NCBI GenBank assembly: GCA_938006335.1
Contig: CALLMF010000022.1
Span: forward strand, 1 to 64,000
Length of the DNA stretch: 64,000 nucleotides
Direction of reading: 5' to 3'
DNA from: an uncultured Granulosicoccaceae bacterium
Lineage (GTDB): Bacteria > Pseudomonadota > Gammaproteobacteria > Granulosicoccales > Granulosicoccaceae
In this document: positions 56,903 through 64,000 of the stretch, piece after piece
How the letters are laid out: every line of letters begins with the position of its first letter
Position numbering within the stretch: the stretch's first letter is position 1
Notes under the pieces: model-generated
Told to the model about the DNA's origin: nothing
Databases searched by the model: none
Seen by the model: only the letters and a program-made list of their open reading frames with translations
Made by a program: the position numbers and the translations under genes

Positions 56903-58081
56903 TCACGCCTCCGGCGCGCGCTTTCCAATTCGCTCTGCCTCGCGCTGATCGATCAGACCGGCGCGGACCGAGCGTGCCAGTGAACTCGGCGCCAATCGTT
57001 GATACTCGAGTTGCTGACACACGGCACTGCGTTGATCTTGCCTCAGCTCTTCGCGCAGGGCGTCGTTCAAGGTCAATACATCAATGATGTCGACGGTGCC
57101 GCCGATGCCACTGTGGTGGCAGGCATCGCAACCGTGCGCCTCCTTGGTCGGATACATCATCGACTGCAGCCAATCGCTGACCTGATCCTCGACCATCGGC
57201 TGCGTCTTGTTTACCGGTTCCCGACACGAGGTGCACAGCAGCGCAAGTTCGTCGTGGCGAATCACGGCGATGGCCCTGTGCGCCGCCCAATGATGATCCG
57301 CGTCGAGTTCCTTGAGGCGAGCCAGGGTGGTCTCGATATCATCTGCCTCGAAAGACAGGACAACCAGAGATGTGTCACTGGTGTGGCGGGCGAGTCGGGA
57401 GATACCGACCGGGTCAACCTTGATGTCCCCGATAACGATGACATCCGCATCAAGATCTGCAACGCGCAACGGATTGTCACGAAGCTCCGGTGTCATGAGG
57501 CAACCAATGGATCCAGGCGGGTGGCACTCGGGCGACTCCTCGAGCCGGAGCACGCGGCGGTCGGGCGCAACGCAGTACTGGGCGATTGCCGCACGGAGCA
57601 GGGCGGTGCTTGCCGCGTTGTCTCCTGACAACACGACCAACCCGGAGGGTTGATCCAGAACCTGCCGAAGTCGGTGCCGGGTGACGTGATCACCGACAAT
57701 GTCGTCGAGCGTCGGCACCACGCGCGGTATCGCGCGTGTCCGGATAATCCAGCTGGCCCCGTCAAACGTGCCGATCTCCTCGATCGAGATCTTGATACGG
57801 TGATGGCCGCCCGGGACGGTCAGGTCTGGCGCGCACCGGTACACCCGCGCGAGCCTTGGGCCGAGGTCGCTGCCGTAGCCGATGCGACGACTCGTCAGTC
57901 CACTGGCACGGCGTAGCCGCACCTGCCAGCCATCCTCTGAGGGCTCCACGTGAATGGTGCGCGCACCCGTGATAGTCGCCTCCATGACGAGGCGGCGAAG
58001 CAGACTGGCCGGACGATCCGGCAGCGGTTGCGAGGGATACTGCTGCTCGACCGGCGAACGGGTGTTCGCCAGCCGATTCAC
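56903..58081 (-). CDS. GspE/PilB-like protein lacking Walker A (pseudo-ATPase)
   Basis: A 392-residue protein that aligns along the type II secretion/type IV pilus ATPase fold. The N-terminal ITGARTIHVEPSEDGWQVRLR corresponds to ASDIHIEP-type blocks, and the C-terminal CTSCREPVN with CDACHHSGIGGTVDIIDVL is the tetra-cysteine zinc module. Catalytic motifs are lost: where GPTGSGKTT is expected it reads VVLSGDNAASTALLRA; the Walker B place reads DADVIVIGDIK; the His box is replaced by SLVVLSFEADD. It is probably a regulatory or structural homologue that cannot hydrolyse ATP. No other secretion or pilus gene is adjacent. Confidence 0.72.
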   Translation of the reverse strand: MNRLANTRSPVEQQYPSQPLPDRPASLLRRLVMEATITGARTIHVEPSEDGWQVRLRRASGLTSRRIGYGSDLGPRLARVYRCAPDLTVPGGHHRIKISIEEIGTFDGASWIIRTRAIPRVVPTLDDIVGDHVTRHRLRQVLDQPSGLVVLSGDNAASTALLRAAIAQYCVAPDRRVLRLEESPECHPPGSIGCLMTPELRDNPLRVADLDADVIVIGDIKVDPVGISRLARHTSDTSLVVLSFEADDIETTLARLKELDADHHWAAHRAIAVIRHDELALLCTSCREPVNKTQPMVEDQVSDWLQSMMYPTKEAHGCDACHHSGIGGTVDIIDVLTLNDALREELRQDQRSAVCQQLEYQRLAPSSLARSVRAGLIDQREAERIGKRAPEA

Positions 58082-58149
58082 AGCCAGAAACGGCGGATTT
58101 TCATAAAGCTGCTATCGACCGTGTAGCAGCCAACTTCAGCGTCCGATGT

Positions 58150-58503
58150 CTAGTATCTGACCTGGCACTCGAGTGATTCACTGATACGAAAGCAACGTGC
58201 GCCGGGCGGGCATGCAGCGCCTGCTGGCAGCGCGGAAGATCCCGCCGGGCAGCTGGCGGCCCGAGGCCCGGTACACCAATCACCGTTGGTCAATTGATAG
58301 CAGCTCGCGTCATCCTGAAGGCATGAAGACTCACTGCGCACAGCGGTGTCCCCGGCCCGGCACATCTCCACCCGACTGGCACGGCCATCCCCTGATCGGG
58401 GTGCGACGCTACCGCCGCTTGCGCAGGCGGAGATCAGAAAGGCGGTCACGATCAGGCATGTCCATCGAGGTCGCGCTAGCCTGGAATCAACAGTCAGTCT
58501 CAT
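58150..58503 (-). CDS. Small Cys-rich lipoprotein
   Basis: About 117 residues from ATG 58503, which overlaps the fumarase stop as ATGA. A signal segment leads to a lipobox (LISACASGG). The mature part has nine or so Cys, arranged as short C-x-C-like groups (SSCLQDDASCYQL, CTGPRAASCPAG, CPPGARCFRI), suggesting several disulfides in the periplasm or at the surface. No family recognised. The ORF beyond 58503 overlaps fumarase coding sequence and is unlikely to be used. Confidence 0.6.
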   Translation of the reverse strand: MRLTVDSRLARPRWTCLIVTAFLISACASGGSVAPRSGDGRASRVEMCRAGDTAVRSESSCLQDDASCYQLTNGDWCTGPRAASCPAGSSALPAGAACPPGARCFRISESLECQVRY

Positions 58504-60032
58504 GAGAAGTACACCGGTTTGACTTCGCCTCTCTCCAACTTGCCTTGCCACAGTGCCGGGCCGGTCCGATGCACTGAGGTGCCGCTGGCATCGACCGAGA
58601 CGGTGACTGGCATGTCCTTGACGGTGAATTCATGGATCGCCTCCATGCCGAGATCCTCGAACGCCACGACACGAGACTCGGTGATCGCCTTGGAGACAAG
58701 GTATGCAGCGCCGCCGACCGCCATCAGATAGACCGCACCGTGCTTCTTGATACTGTCGATGGCGACGGGCCCTCGCTCGGCCTTGCCCACCATGCCGAGC
58801 AGACCAAGTTCCCCGAGCATCATCTCCGAGAAGCCATCCATACGTGTGGATGTTGTTGGACCCGCAGGTCCGACCACTTCATCGCGTACCGGATCTACCG
58901 GCCCCACGTAGTAGATGAATCGATTATTGAAGTCGACGCCGTCCGGCAAGGGTTCGCCCTTTTCAAGCATCGACTGAATTCGCTTGTGCGCGGCATCGCG
59001 CCCGGTCAGCAACTTTCCCGAGATCAACAGCGTGTCACCGGGCTGCCATTGCTTGACGTCATCGCGCGTGATCGAATCGAGATCAACACGCTTGGATCCC
59101 TCACCGGCGTCCCAGGTTATCGATGGCCAATCGTCCAGCGACGGTGGCGTCTGCTTGAAAGGACCGCTGCCATCGAGGTGTATGTGAGCGTGTCGCGTGG
59201 CCGCGCAGTTCGGGATCATGGCGACAGGCAGCGATGCAGCATGCGTCGGATAGTCGAGGATCTTGATGTCGACCACGGTGGTCAGACCGCCGAGTCCCTG
59301 AGCGCCGATACCGAGCGCATTGACACGTTCGAAGATCTCGAGCCGCAGCTCCTCGGTGCGCGTGCGTGCACCGCGTGCCTTGAGCTCATGAATATCGACC
59401 GGGTCCATCAGTGATCGCTTGGCGAGTAGTGCAGCCTTCTCGGCGGTGCCGCCGATACCGATGCCGAGCATCCCGGGCGGGCACCAGCCGGCACCCATGG
59501 TCGGCACGGTCTTGACCACCCAGTCGGCGATGCTGTCCGACGGATTGAGCATGGCAAGCTTGGACTTGTTCTCCGATCCACCACCTTTGGCGGCGATCTC
59601 GATGTCGATGCCATCGCCTGCCACCAGCTCGGTGTGAATGACGGCCGGCGTGTTGTCGCGCGTGTTTTTCCGAGCGCCTGCGGGGTCGGCAAGGATGGAG
59701 GCTCTGAGGGTGTTGTCTGGGTCCGTGTAGGCGCGACGTACCCCTTCGTTGATCATGTCCTCCAGGCCGAGATCCGCCTCCCAGGTCACGTCCATGCCGA
59801 CTTTCACGAACACCGTGACGATGCCGGTGTCCTGGCATAGCGGACGTCGACCCTCCGCGCACATGCGTGAGTTCACGAGAATCTGCGCCATCGCATCCTT
59901 GGCAGCCTTGGATTCCTCTCGCTCCCAGGCGGCGTATACCGCATCGATGTAGTCCTTGGGGTGGTAGCAGGACATGAATTGCAGCGCGTCTCTCACGCTC
60001 TCGATCAGGTCATCCTGGCGAATGGTGCTCAT
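58500..60032 (-). CDS. fumA: Class I fumarate hydratase (iron-sulfur, fused alpha-beta)
   Basis: A 510-residue single-chain class I fumarase starting MSTIRQDDLIESV. The alpha part has RPLCQDTGIVTVFVKVG, AGDGIDIEIAAKGGGSENKSK and GAGWCPPGMLGIGIGGTAEKA; the beta part has TLLISGKLLTGRDAAHK, VGPAGPTTSTRMDGF and AVYLMAVGGAAYLVSKAI. It hydrates fumarate to malate with an oxygen-sensitive [4Fe-4S] cluster in the TCA cycle. Whether it is fumA- or fumB-like cannot be told. A longer ORF to 60086 adds 18 unlikely residues. Confidence 0.92.
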   Translation of the reverse strand: MSTIRQDDLIESVRDALQFMSCYHPKDYIDAVYAAWEREESKAAKDAMAQILVNSRMCAEGRRPLCQDTGIVTVFVKVGMDVTWEADLGLEDMINEGVRRAYTDPDNTLRASILADPAGARKNTRDNTPAVIHTELVAGDGIDIEIAAKGGGSENKSKLAMLNPSDSIADWVVKTVPTMGAGWCPPGMLGIGIGGTAEKAALLAKRSLMDPVDIHELKARGARTRTEELRLEIFERVNALGIGAQGLGGLTTVVDIKILDYPTHAASLPVAMIPNCAATRHAHIHLDGSGPFKQTPPSLDDWPSITWDAGEGSKRVDLDSITRDDVKQWQPGDTLLISGKLLTGRDAAHKRIQSMLEKGEPLPDGVDFNNRFIYYVGPVDPVRDEVVGPAGPTTSTRMDGFSEMMLGELGLLGMVGKAERGPVAIDSIKKHGAVYLMAVGGAAYLVSKAITESRVVAFEDLGMEAIHEFTVKDMPVTVSVDASGTSVHRTGPALWQGKLERGEVKPVYFS

Positions 60033-60378
60033 TGCTATGCGTCTGATTGGGCCAAGGGGTGGGACGTCAATGTCGTCGTGCGTCACGGTTCTTGCGGACC
60101 TGCCGCAGGCGCAAGCATAGACCGAGGGCAGGAACCGGTGGGCACTGGCGCAGGGCCAACACCGTCTTGCAACGGGGTAGTTGACGCAGGGTGGGGCTGC
60201 CGGGCAGACTTCTGGCTACGGATATTCCCTTTCCGGCACCTGATCAAAGAGTGACCTGATGAGCGCTGTTGCACGACGTCGCTGGCGACGCTGACATCCG
60301 CCTGGTCCGCGCCAGGCCCACGCCCGGCAGTCCCGACGGCTGCCACGACCCGACCGCTCGTCCTGATCCGATCTGCCC
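60033..60378. other. Divergent intergenic region between fumarase and trpE
   Basis: A 346-bp region with no convincing gene. At 60259-60294 (plus strand) lies an 11-codon reading frame, ATG to TGA, encoding MSAVARRRWRR, with AAAGAG ahead. It overlaps a CGTCGC/GCGACG hairpin (about 60277-60290), and CCTGG/CCAGG follows near 60301-60316. This is vaguely like a trp leader but has only one Trp codon. Both promoters must lie here; none was clear. Confidence 0.3.
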
Positions 60379-61893
60379 ATGAACCCCAAAGACTTTGCGC
60401 GCTATCGCGCCGAGGGATATACCCGCATACCGCTTTCTGCCGAGGTCTCGGCCGATTTCGATACGCCGCTGTCGGTGTACCGCAAGCTTGCCGACAAGCC
60501 GATGAGTTTCCTGTTCGAGTCCGTGCAGGGCGGCGAGAAGTGGGGCCGCCACTCCATCATCGGTCTGCCGTGTCGTACACGTATCGAGGTGCACGAGAAA
60601 ACCGTGACCGTACGTCAGGACGGCGAGGTCCTCAGTCGCGAGACCGTGGAGGATCCCTTGGCGTGGATTGATGAGTTTCAGGCCGGGTTTCGGGTGCCGG
60701 ACGTACCGGGCCTGCCGCCCATTACCGGCGGATTGGTGGGGTACTTCGGTTACGACACCGTGCGTCTCATCGAGCCGCGTCTGGGGCCAAACCCCCACCC
60801 GGACCCGTTGGGCACCCCGGACATTCTGCTGATGCAGGCGGACGAACTGGTGGTGTTCGACACCCTGAAAGGCACGCTGACTCTGCTGGTCCTCGTGGAC
60901 CCTGCCGACGACGAAGCGCTTGAGCGTGGCCTTGCGCGTCTCGCGTCCTTGTTCGAACAACTACGCGCCCCTTTCACGATTGGCGAGGCCAGTGGCAGCG
61001 GCCTGAAAGTGGTGGAGTCGGATTTCGAGAGCGGTTTCACCGAAGACGCCTACAAGGCCGCCGTGTTGCGCATCAAGGAGCACATACTCGAAGGCGATTG
61101 CATGCAGGTGGTGCTGTCACAACGCTTGTCGATTCCGTTCGAGGCCGACGCCATCGACTTGTACCGAGCGTTGCGTCGCCTCAACCCATCGCCGTACTTG
61201 TTTCATCTCGACTTGGGCGACCATCAGGTGGTTGGCGCGTCACCTGAAATTCTGGTGCGGCTCGAAGAGGGTCAGGTGTCGGTGCGTCCGATCGCGGGAA
61301 CCCGACCACGCGGAGAGAACATCACCAGTGATCTGGCTTTGGAGGCGGAATTGCTGGCCGATCCCAAGGAGCGCGCCGAGCATCTGATGCTGATCGACCT
61401 CGGCCGTAATGATGTCGGGCGTATCGCAAGGACCGGCACCGTGGATGTGACCGACCGCTTCTTCATCGAGCGCTATTCACATGTCATGCACATCGTCTCC
61501 CATGTGGTGGGTGAGCTGAACGGTGAGCTGTCGGCGATGGATGTGCTGCGCGCGACGTTTCCGGCTGGCACCGTGTCTGGAGCACCGAAAGTGCGGGCCT
61601 TGGAAATCATCCAATCGCTTGAGCCGGTAAAACGCGGCATCTACTCTGGCGCTGTGGGTTACCTGTCGTGGAACGGCAATATGGATACGGCGATTGCCAT
61701 ACGTACGGCGGTTGTCAAGGATGGCCGCCTGCACGTGCAAGCCGGTGCCGGCATCGTGCACGACTCTGATCCTGACGCGGAGTGGCAGGAGACCATGGCC
61801 AAGGCGCGAGCGGTGTTCCGAGGTGTCGCCATGGCCGAGGCAGGTGTGGATGCGCCTCCCGCTCACCTCGATAACCACACCAATCGTCGATAG
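60379..61893 (+). CDS. trpE: Anthranilate synthase component I
   Basis: A 504-residue chorismate-utilising enzyme. The N-terminal lobe has [20 protein letters not shown] (Trp feedback site is LFES) and the C-terminal catalytic part has [37 protein letters not shown] and [18 protein letters not shown]. It makes anthranilate with TrpG. It heads trpE-G-D-C, with a 10-bp gap to trpG. The presence of the LFES site suggests tryptophan inhibition. Confidence 0.96.
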   Translation: MNPKDFARYRAEGYTRIPLSAEVSADFDTPLSVYRKLADKPMSFLFESVQGGEKWGRHSIIGLPCRTRIEVHEKTVTVRQDGEVLSRETVEDPLAWIDEFQAGFRVPDVPGLPPITGGLVGYFGYDTVRLIEPRLGPNPHPDPLGTPDILLMQADELVVFDTLKGTLTLLVLVDPADDEALERGLARLASLFEQLRAPFTIGEASGSGLKVVESDFESGFTEDAYKAAVLRIKEHILEGDCMQVVLSQRLSIPFEADAIDLYRALRRLNPSPYLFHLDLGDHQVVGASPEILVRLEEGQVSVRPIAGTRPRGENITSDLALEAELLADPKERAEHLMLIDLGRNDVGRIARTGTVDVTDRFFIERYSHVMHIVSHVVGELNGELSAMDVLRATFPAGTVSGAPKVRALEIIQSLEPVKRGIYSGAVGYLSWNGNMDTAIAIRTAVVKDGRLHVQAGAGIVHDSDPDAEWQETMAKARAVFRGVAMAEAGVDAPPAHLDNHTNRR

Positions 61894-61903
61894 GAGCAGG
61901 CTC

Positions 61904-62527
61904 ATGATTGCCGTGATCGACAATTACGACTCGTTTACGTGGAACCTCGTGCAATACCTGCGCGAGCTTGGAGGCGAAGTCGAGGTATTTCGTAACGACG
62001 AAATTTCCATCGAGCAGCTGCGGCGTTTGAACCCCGCTGGGGTGCTGCTGTCCCCCGGTCCAGGCACCCCGGATTCTGCGGGTATCACGCTTGCGGCCGT
62101 GCGCGAGTTTTCAGGTGAGGTGCCGTTGTTCGGTGTATGCCTGGGGCACCAGGCGATCGGACAGCACTATGGTGGGCGCGTCGCGCACGCAGGCAAAGTG
62201 ATGCATGGCAAGCTCTCCGCCGTGCATCACAACGGTGAGGGAGTGTTTGCTGGCCTACCGCAAGCGTTTGTGGCCACCCGCTATCACTCGCTGGTAGTGG
62301 CTCCCGAATCGATGCCCAACTGTCTTGCGGTGACATCCTGGACCTGCGACGCGCAGGGTCAGCGGGAGGAAATCATGGGATTTCGCCACGTGGAGCTGGA
62401 CGTTGAAGGTGTGCAATTTCATCCGGAGTCCATCGAGAGCGAACATGGTCATACCATGCTTGAATCGTTTCTTGACCGGTGCTCCGCTACCACTCAGACC
62501 CTGCAGGAAGACAACACAGCTTCATGA
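61904..62527 (+). CDS. trpG: Anthranilate synthase component II (glutamine amidotransferase)
   Basis: A 207-residue class I amidotransferase: IDNYDSFTWNLVQYLRELG, the nucleophile Cys in GVCLGHQAIGQHYGG and His/Glu in VQFHPESIESEHG. AGGAG (61892-61896) precedes ATG 61904; the longer frame to 61694 lies within trpE and is not the start. It releases ammonia from glutamine for TrpE. It overlaps trpD as ATGA. Confidence 0.96.
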   Translation: MIAVIDNYDSFTWNLVQYLRELGGEVEVFRNDEISIEQLRRLNPAGVLLSPGPGTPDSAGITLAAVREFSGEVPLFGVCLGHQAIGQHYGGRVAHAGKVMHGKLSAVHHNGEGVFAGLPQAFVATRYHSLVVAPESMPNCLAVTSWTCDAQGQREEIMGFRHVELDVEGVQFHPESIESEHGHTMLESFLDRCSATTQTLQEDNTAS

Positions 62528-63555
62528 ATATCCAGGAAGGTTTGACGCAACTGCTGGCTCGGCAGGACTTGTCACGCGATGACATGCAGTCAGTCATGCA
62601 GCAGGTCATGACCGGGGAGGCGACGCCCGCGCAGATTGGTGGATTTCTGGTGGCGTTGCGCATGAAGGGAGAGAGCGTTGACGAGGTGGCCGCTGCCGCG
62701 TCGGTCATGCGCTCGCTCGCGTCGGGCGTGAAGGTCGATGGCGCTGCGATTGATATCGTCGGTACCGGTGGCGATGCGACCAGCACCTTCAATGTATCGA
62801 CTTGCAGTGCATTGGTGGCTGCTGCCGCTGGTGTGCCCGTCGCCAAGCATGGCAATCGCTCGGTGTCTTCCAAGTCAGGTGCGGCAGACTTTCTCGAAGC
62901 GGCAGGTGTCAATCTTGATTTGACGTCGGAGCAGGTCGGTACGTGTGTCGCGGAGGCCGGCATCGGCTTCATGTTCGCGCCAAAGCACCATGGTGCGATG
63001 AAGCACGCCATCGGTCCAAGGCGGGAGATGGGTGTGCGCACGGTATTCAATCTGTTGGGGCCGCTGACCAATCCTGCGGGCGTCTCGCGACAGGTACTCG
63101 GCGTGTATTCGAGCGAGTGGGTTCGTCCCATGGCCGAGGTGCTCAAGCAGCTCGGTAGCGAACATGTGATGGTGGTGCATGGTCACGATGGCATGGACGA
63201 GATCAGTGTGACGGGTCCCTCAACCGTCGCGGAGCTCAAGGATGGCCTTGTTACCGAATACACGATTGATCCGACAGACCTTGATATCGATACGGCGACC
63301 CTCGATAGCATCGTGGTCGATGGCGCCGAGGCCAGCCTCACGTTGATCAATGGTGTTCTGGACAACCAGCCCGGGCCTGCGCGGGATATCGTGCTGTTGA
63401 ACGCAGGCGCTGCCATCTATGTGGGTGGCAAAGCGCCAAGCCATGCTGAAGGTATCCAGGCTGCACGTGATGCGCTCGCGTCCGGTGCAGCGCGGAGCAC
63501 GCTGGACACGCTTGTCGCCGTGTCGAGCCGCCTTGCAGCAGAGAGTCAGTCATGA
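62524..63555 (+). CDS. trpD: Anthranilate phosphoribosyltransferase
   Basis: A 343-residue protein: [20 protein letters not shown], the PRPP loop [33 protein letters not shown] and [20 protein letters not shown]. It joins anthranilate and PRPP. ATG 62524 overlaps the trpG stop, and its own stop overlaps trpC as ATGA. Expected length and motifs are complete. Confidence 0.96.
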   Translation: MNIQEGLTQLLARQDLSRDDMQSVMQQVMTGEATPAQIGGFLVALRMKGESVDEVAAAASVMRSLASGVKVDGAAIDIVGTGGDATSTFNVSTCSALVAAAAGVPVAKHGNRSVSSKSGAADFLEAAGVNLDLTSEQVGTCVAEAGIGFMFAPKHHGAMKHAIGPRREMGVRTVFNLLGPLTNPAGVSRQVLGVYSSEWVRPMAEVLKQLGSEHVMVVHGHDGMDEISVTGPSTVAELKDGLVTEYTIDPTDLDIDTATLDSIVVDGAEASLTLINGVLDNQPGPARDIVLLNAGAAIYVGGKAPSHAEGIQAARDALASGAARSTLDTLVAVSSRLAAESQS

Positions 63556-64000
63556 CTGACATCCCGGACATTCTCAAGAGGATTCTTGCGCGCAAGCACG
63601 AGGAAATTGCCGAGCGACGCGTGGCAGCACCGGTCAGCATGCTTGAAGAGCGCATCGCTGCAGTTGATGCCACGCGAGGCTTCTGTCGTTCCGTCGAGAA
63701 ACGCTTGCAGGACGGCCAGTCTGCCGTGATTGCGGAGATCAAGAAGGCCTCGCCAAGCAAGGGTGTACTACGTGAAGACTTCCGTCCCGCGGAGATCGCA
63801 GCCAGTTACGCCACAGGCGGTGCTGCGTGTCTGTCAGTACTGACTGACAAGGACTTCTTTCAGGGAAGTGAAGAGGCCTTGAAGCTTGCGCGCGCGGCCT
63901 GTGATCTGCCGGTCATTCGCAAGGACTTCCTGATCGATGCGTACCAGATCACCGAGGCTCGCGCCATCGGCGCTGACTGTGTGCTGTTGATTGCCGCTGC
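63552..64000 (+). CDS. trpC: Indole-3-glycerol phosphate synthase, N-terminal part (truncated by window edge)
   Basis: The first ~150 residues of Trp[19 protein letters not shown], then [20 protein letters not shown] with the first catalytic Lys, and [16 protein letters not shown] and [13 protein letters not shown]. The frame stays open to the end of the window, so it is an edge truncation, not a pseudogene. It closes the indole ring in Trp synthesis and completes the visible trpEGDC operon. This is the monofunctional TrpC layout so far; trpF fusion cannot be excluded. Confidence 0.94.
   Translation, partial: MTDIPDILKRILARKHEEIAERRVAAPVSMLEERIAAVDATRGFCRSVEKRLQDGQSAVIAEIKKASPSKGVLREDFRPAEIAASYATGGAACLSVLTDKDFFQGSEEALKLARAACDLPVIRKDFLIDAYQITEARAIGADCVLLIAA

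Noticed and set aside
56880-56911. Hairpins in the gap between kpsS and the GspE-like gene
   Set aside because: Short GC stems with long loops and no T-tract on either strand; not enough for a terminator.

Overview
The window reads as a chromosomal segment of a free-living, probably marine, gammaproteobacterium with moderately high GC. Supporting observations are rpoD followed by a tRNA with a CAT anticodon (as in pseudomonads), an FbaB-type class I aldolase, a trpE-trpG-trpD-trpC run, a fused class I fumarase and an ABC-dependent Kps-type capsule locus. I could not run a database search, so the taxonomy is inference. No insertion sequence, prophage, CRISPR array or rRNA was seen.

Layout. 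1-3.2 kb: the 3' end of a beta-oxidation multifunctional enzyme, then small genes (secreted protein, HIT protein, DUF3592-like membrane protein, unknown). 3.2-11.8 kb: a minus-strand run with a GH5-like lipoprotein whose nucleophile glutamate appears to be missing, an EVE-domain protein, a phytanoyl-CoA dioxygenase relative, the RNA helicase DeaD, a YugP-type metalloprotease, a DUF423 protein, an EamA exporter and an IdnO-like reductase. The reductase is divergent from an IdnD-like dehydrogenase. 12.9-17 kb: YtoQ, a secreted BNR_4 beta-propeller protein with a duplicated Cys module, and a GT61 glycosyltransferase. 17-25 kb: tRNA, rpoD, then divergent tkt-gap-pgk-fba for lower glycolysis and gluconeogenesis. 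24.8-27.6 kb: purC divergent from purE-purK.

27.7-56.9 kb is the accessory heart of the window: a capsule locus of about 29 kb. It begins with kdsD/kpsF and the export genes kpsM-kpsT-kpsE-kpsD and ends with kpsC-kpsS, which build the poly-Kdo linker. Between these lie two TPR-GT61 glycosyltransferases, an SGNH-type esterase or acetyltransferase, a large repeat-bearing secreted protein with a sorting tail, three different sulfotransferase-like proteins, two multi-domain glycosyltransferases (951 and 846 aa), two GT2 enzymes, a UDP-xylose synthase (UXS) and RmlA. Together they predict an exported, Kdo-anchored, sulfated and possibly xylosylated capsular polysaccharide. This is the best candidate for an undescribed system here.

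56.9-64 kb: a GspE/PilB-like protein that has lost its Walker A motif, a small Cys-rich lipoprotein coupled to class I fumarase, and the trpEGDC operon, which runs off the right edge inside trpC.
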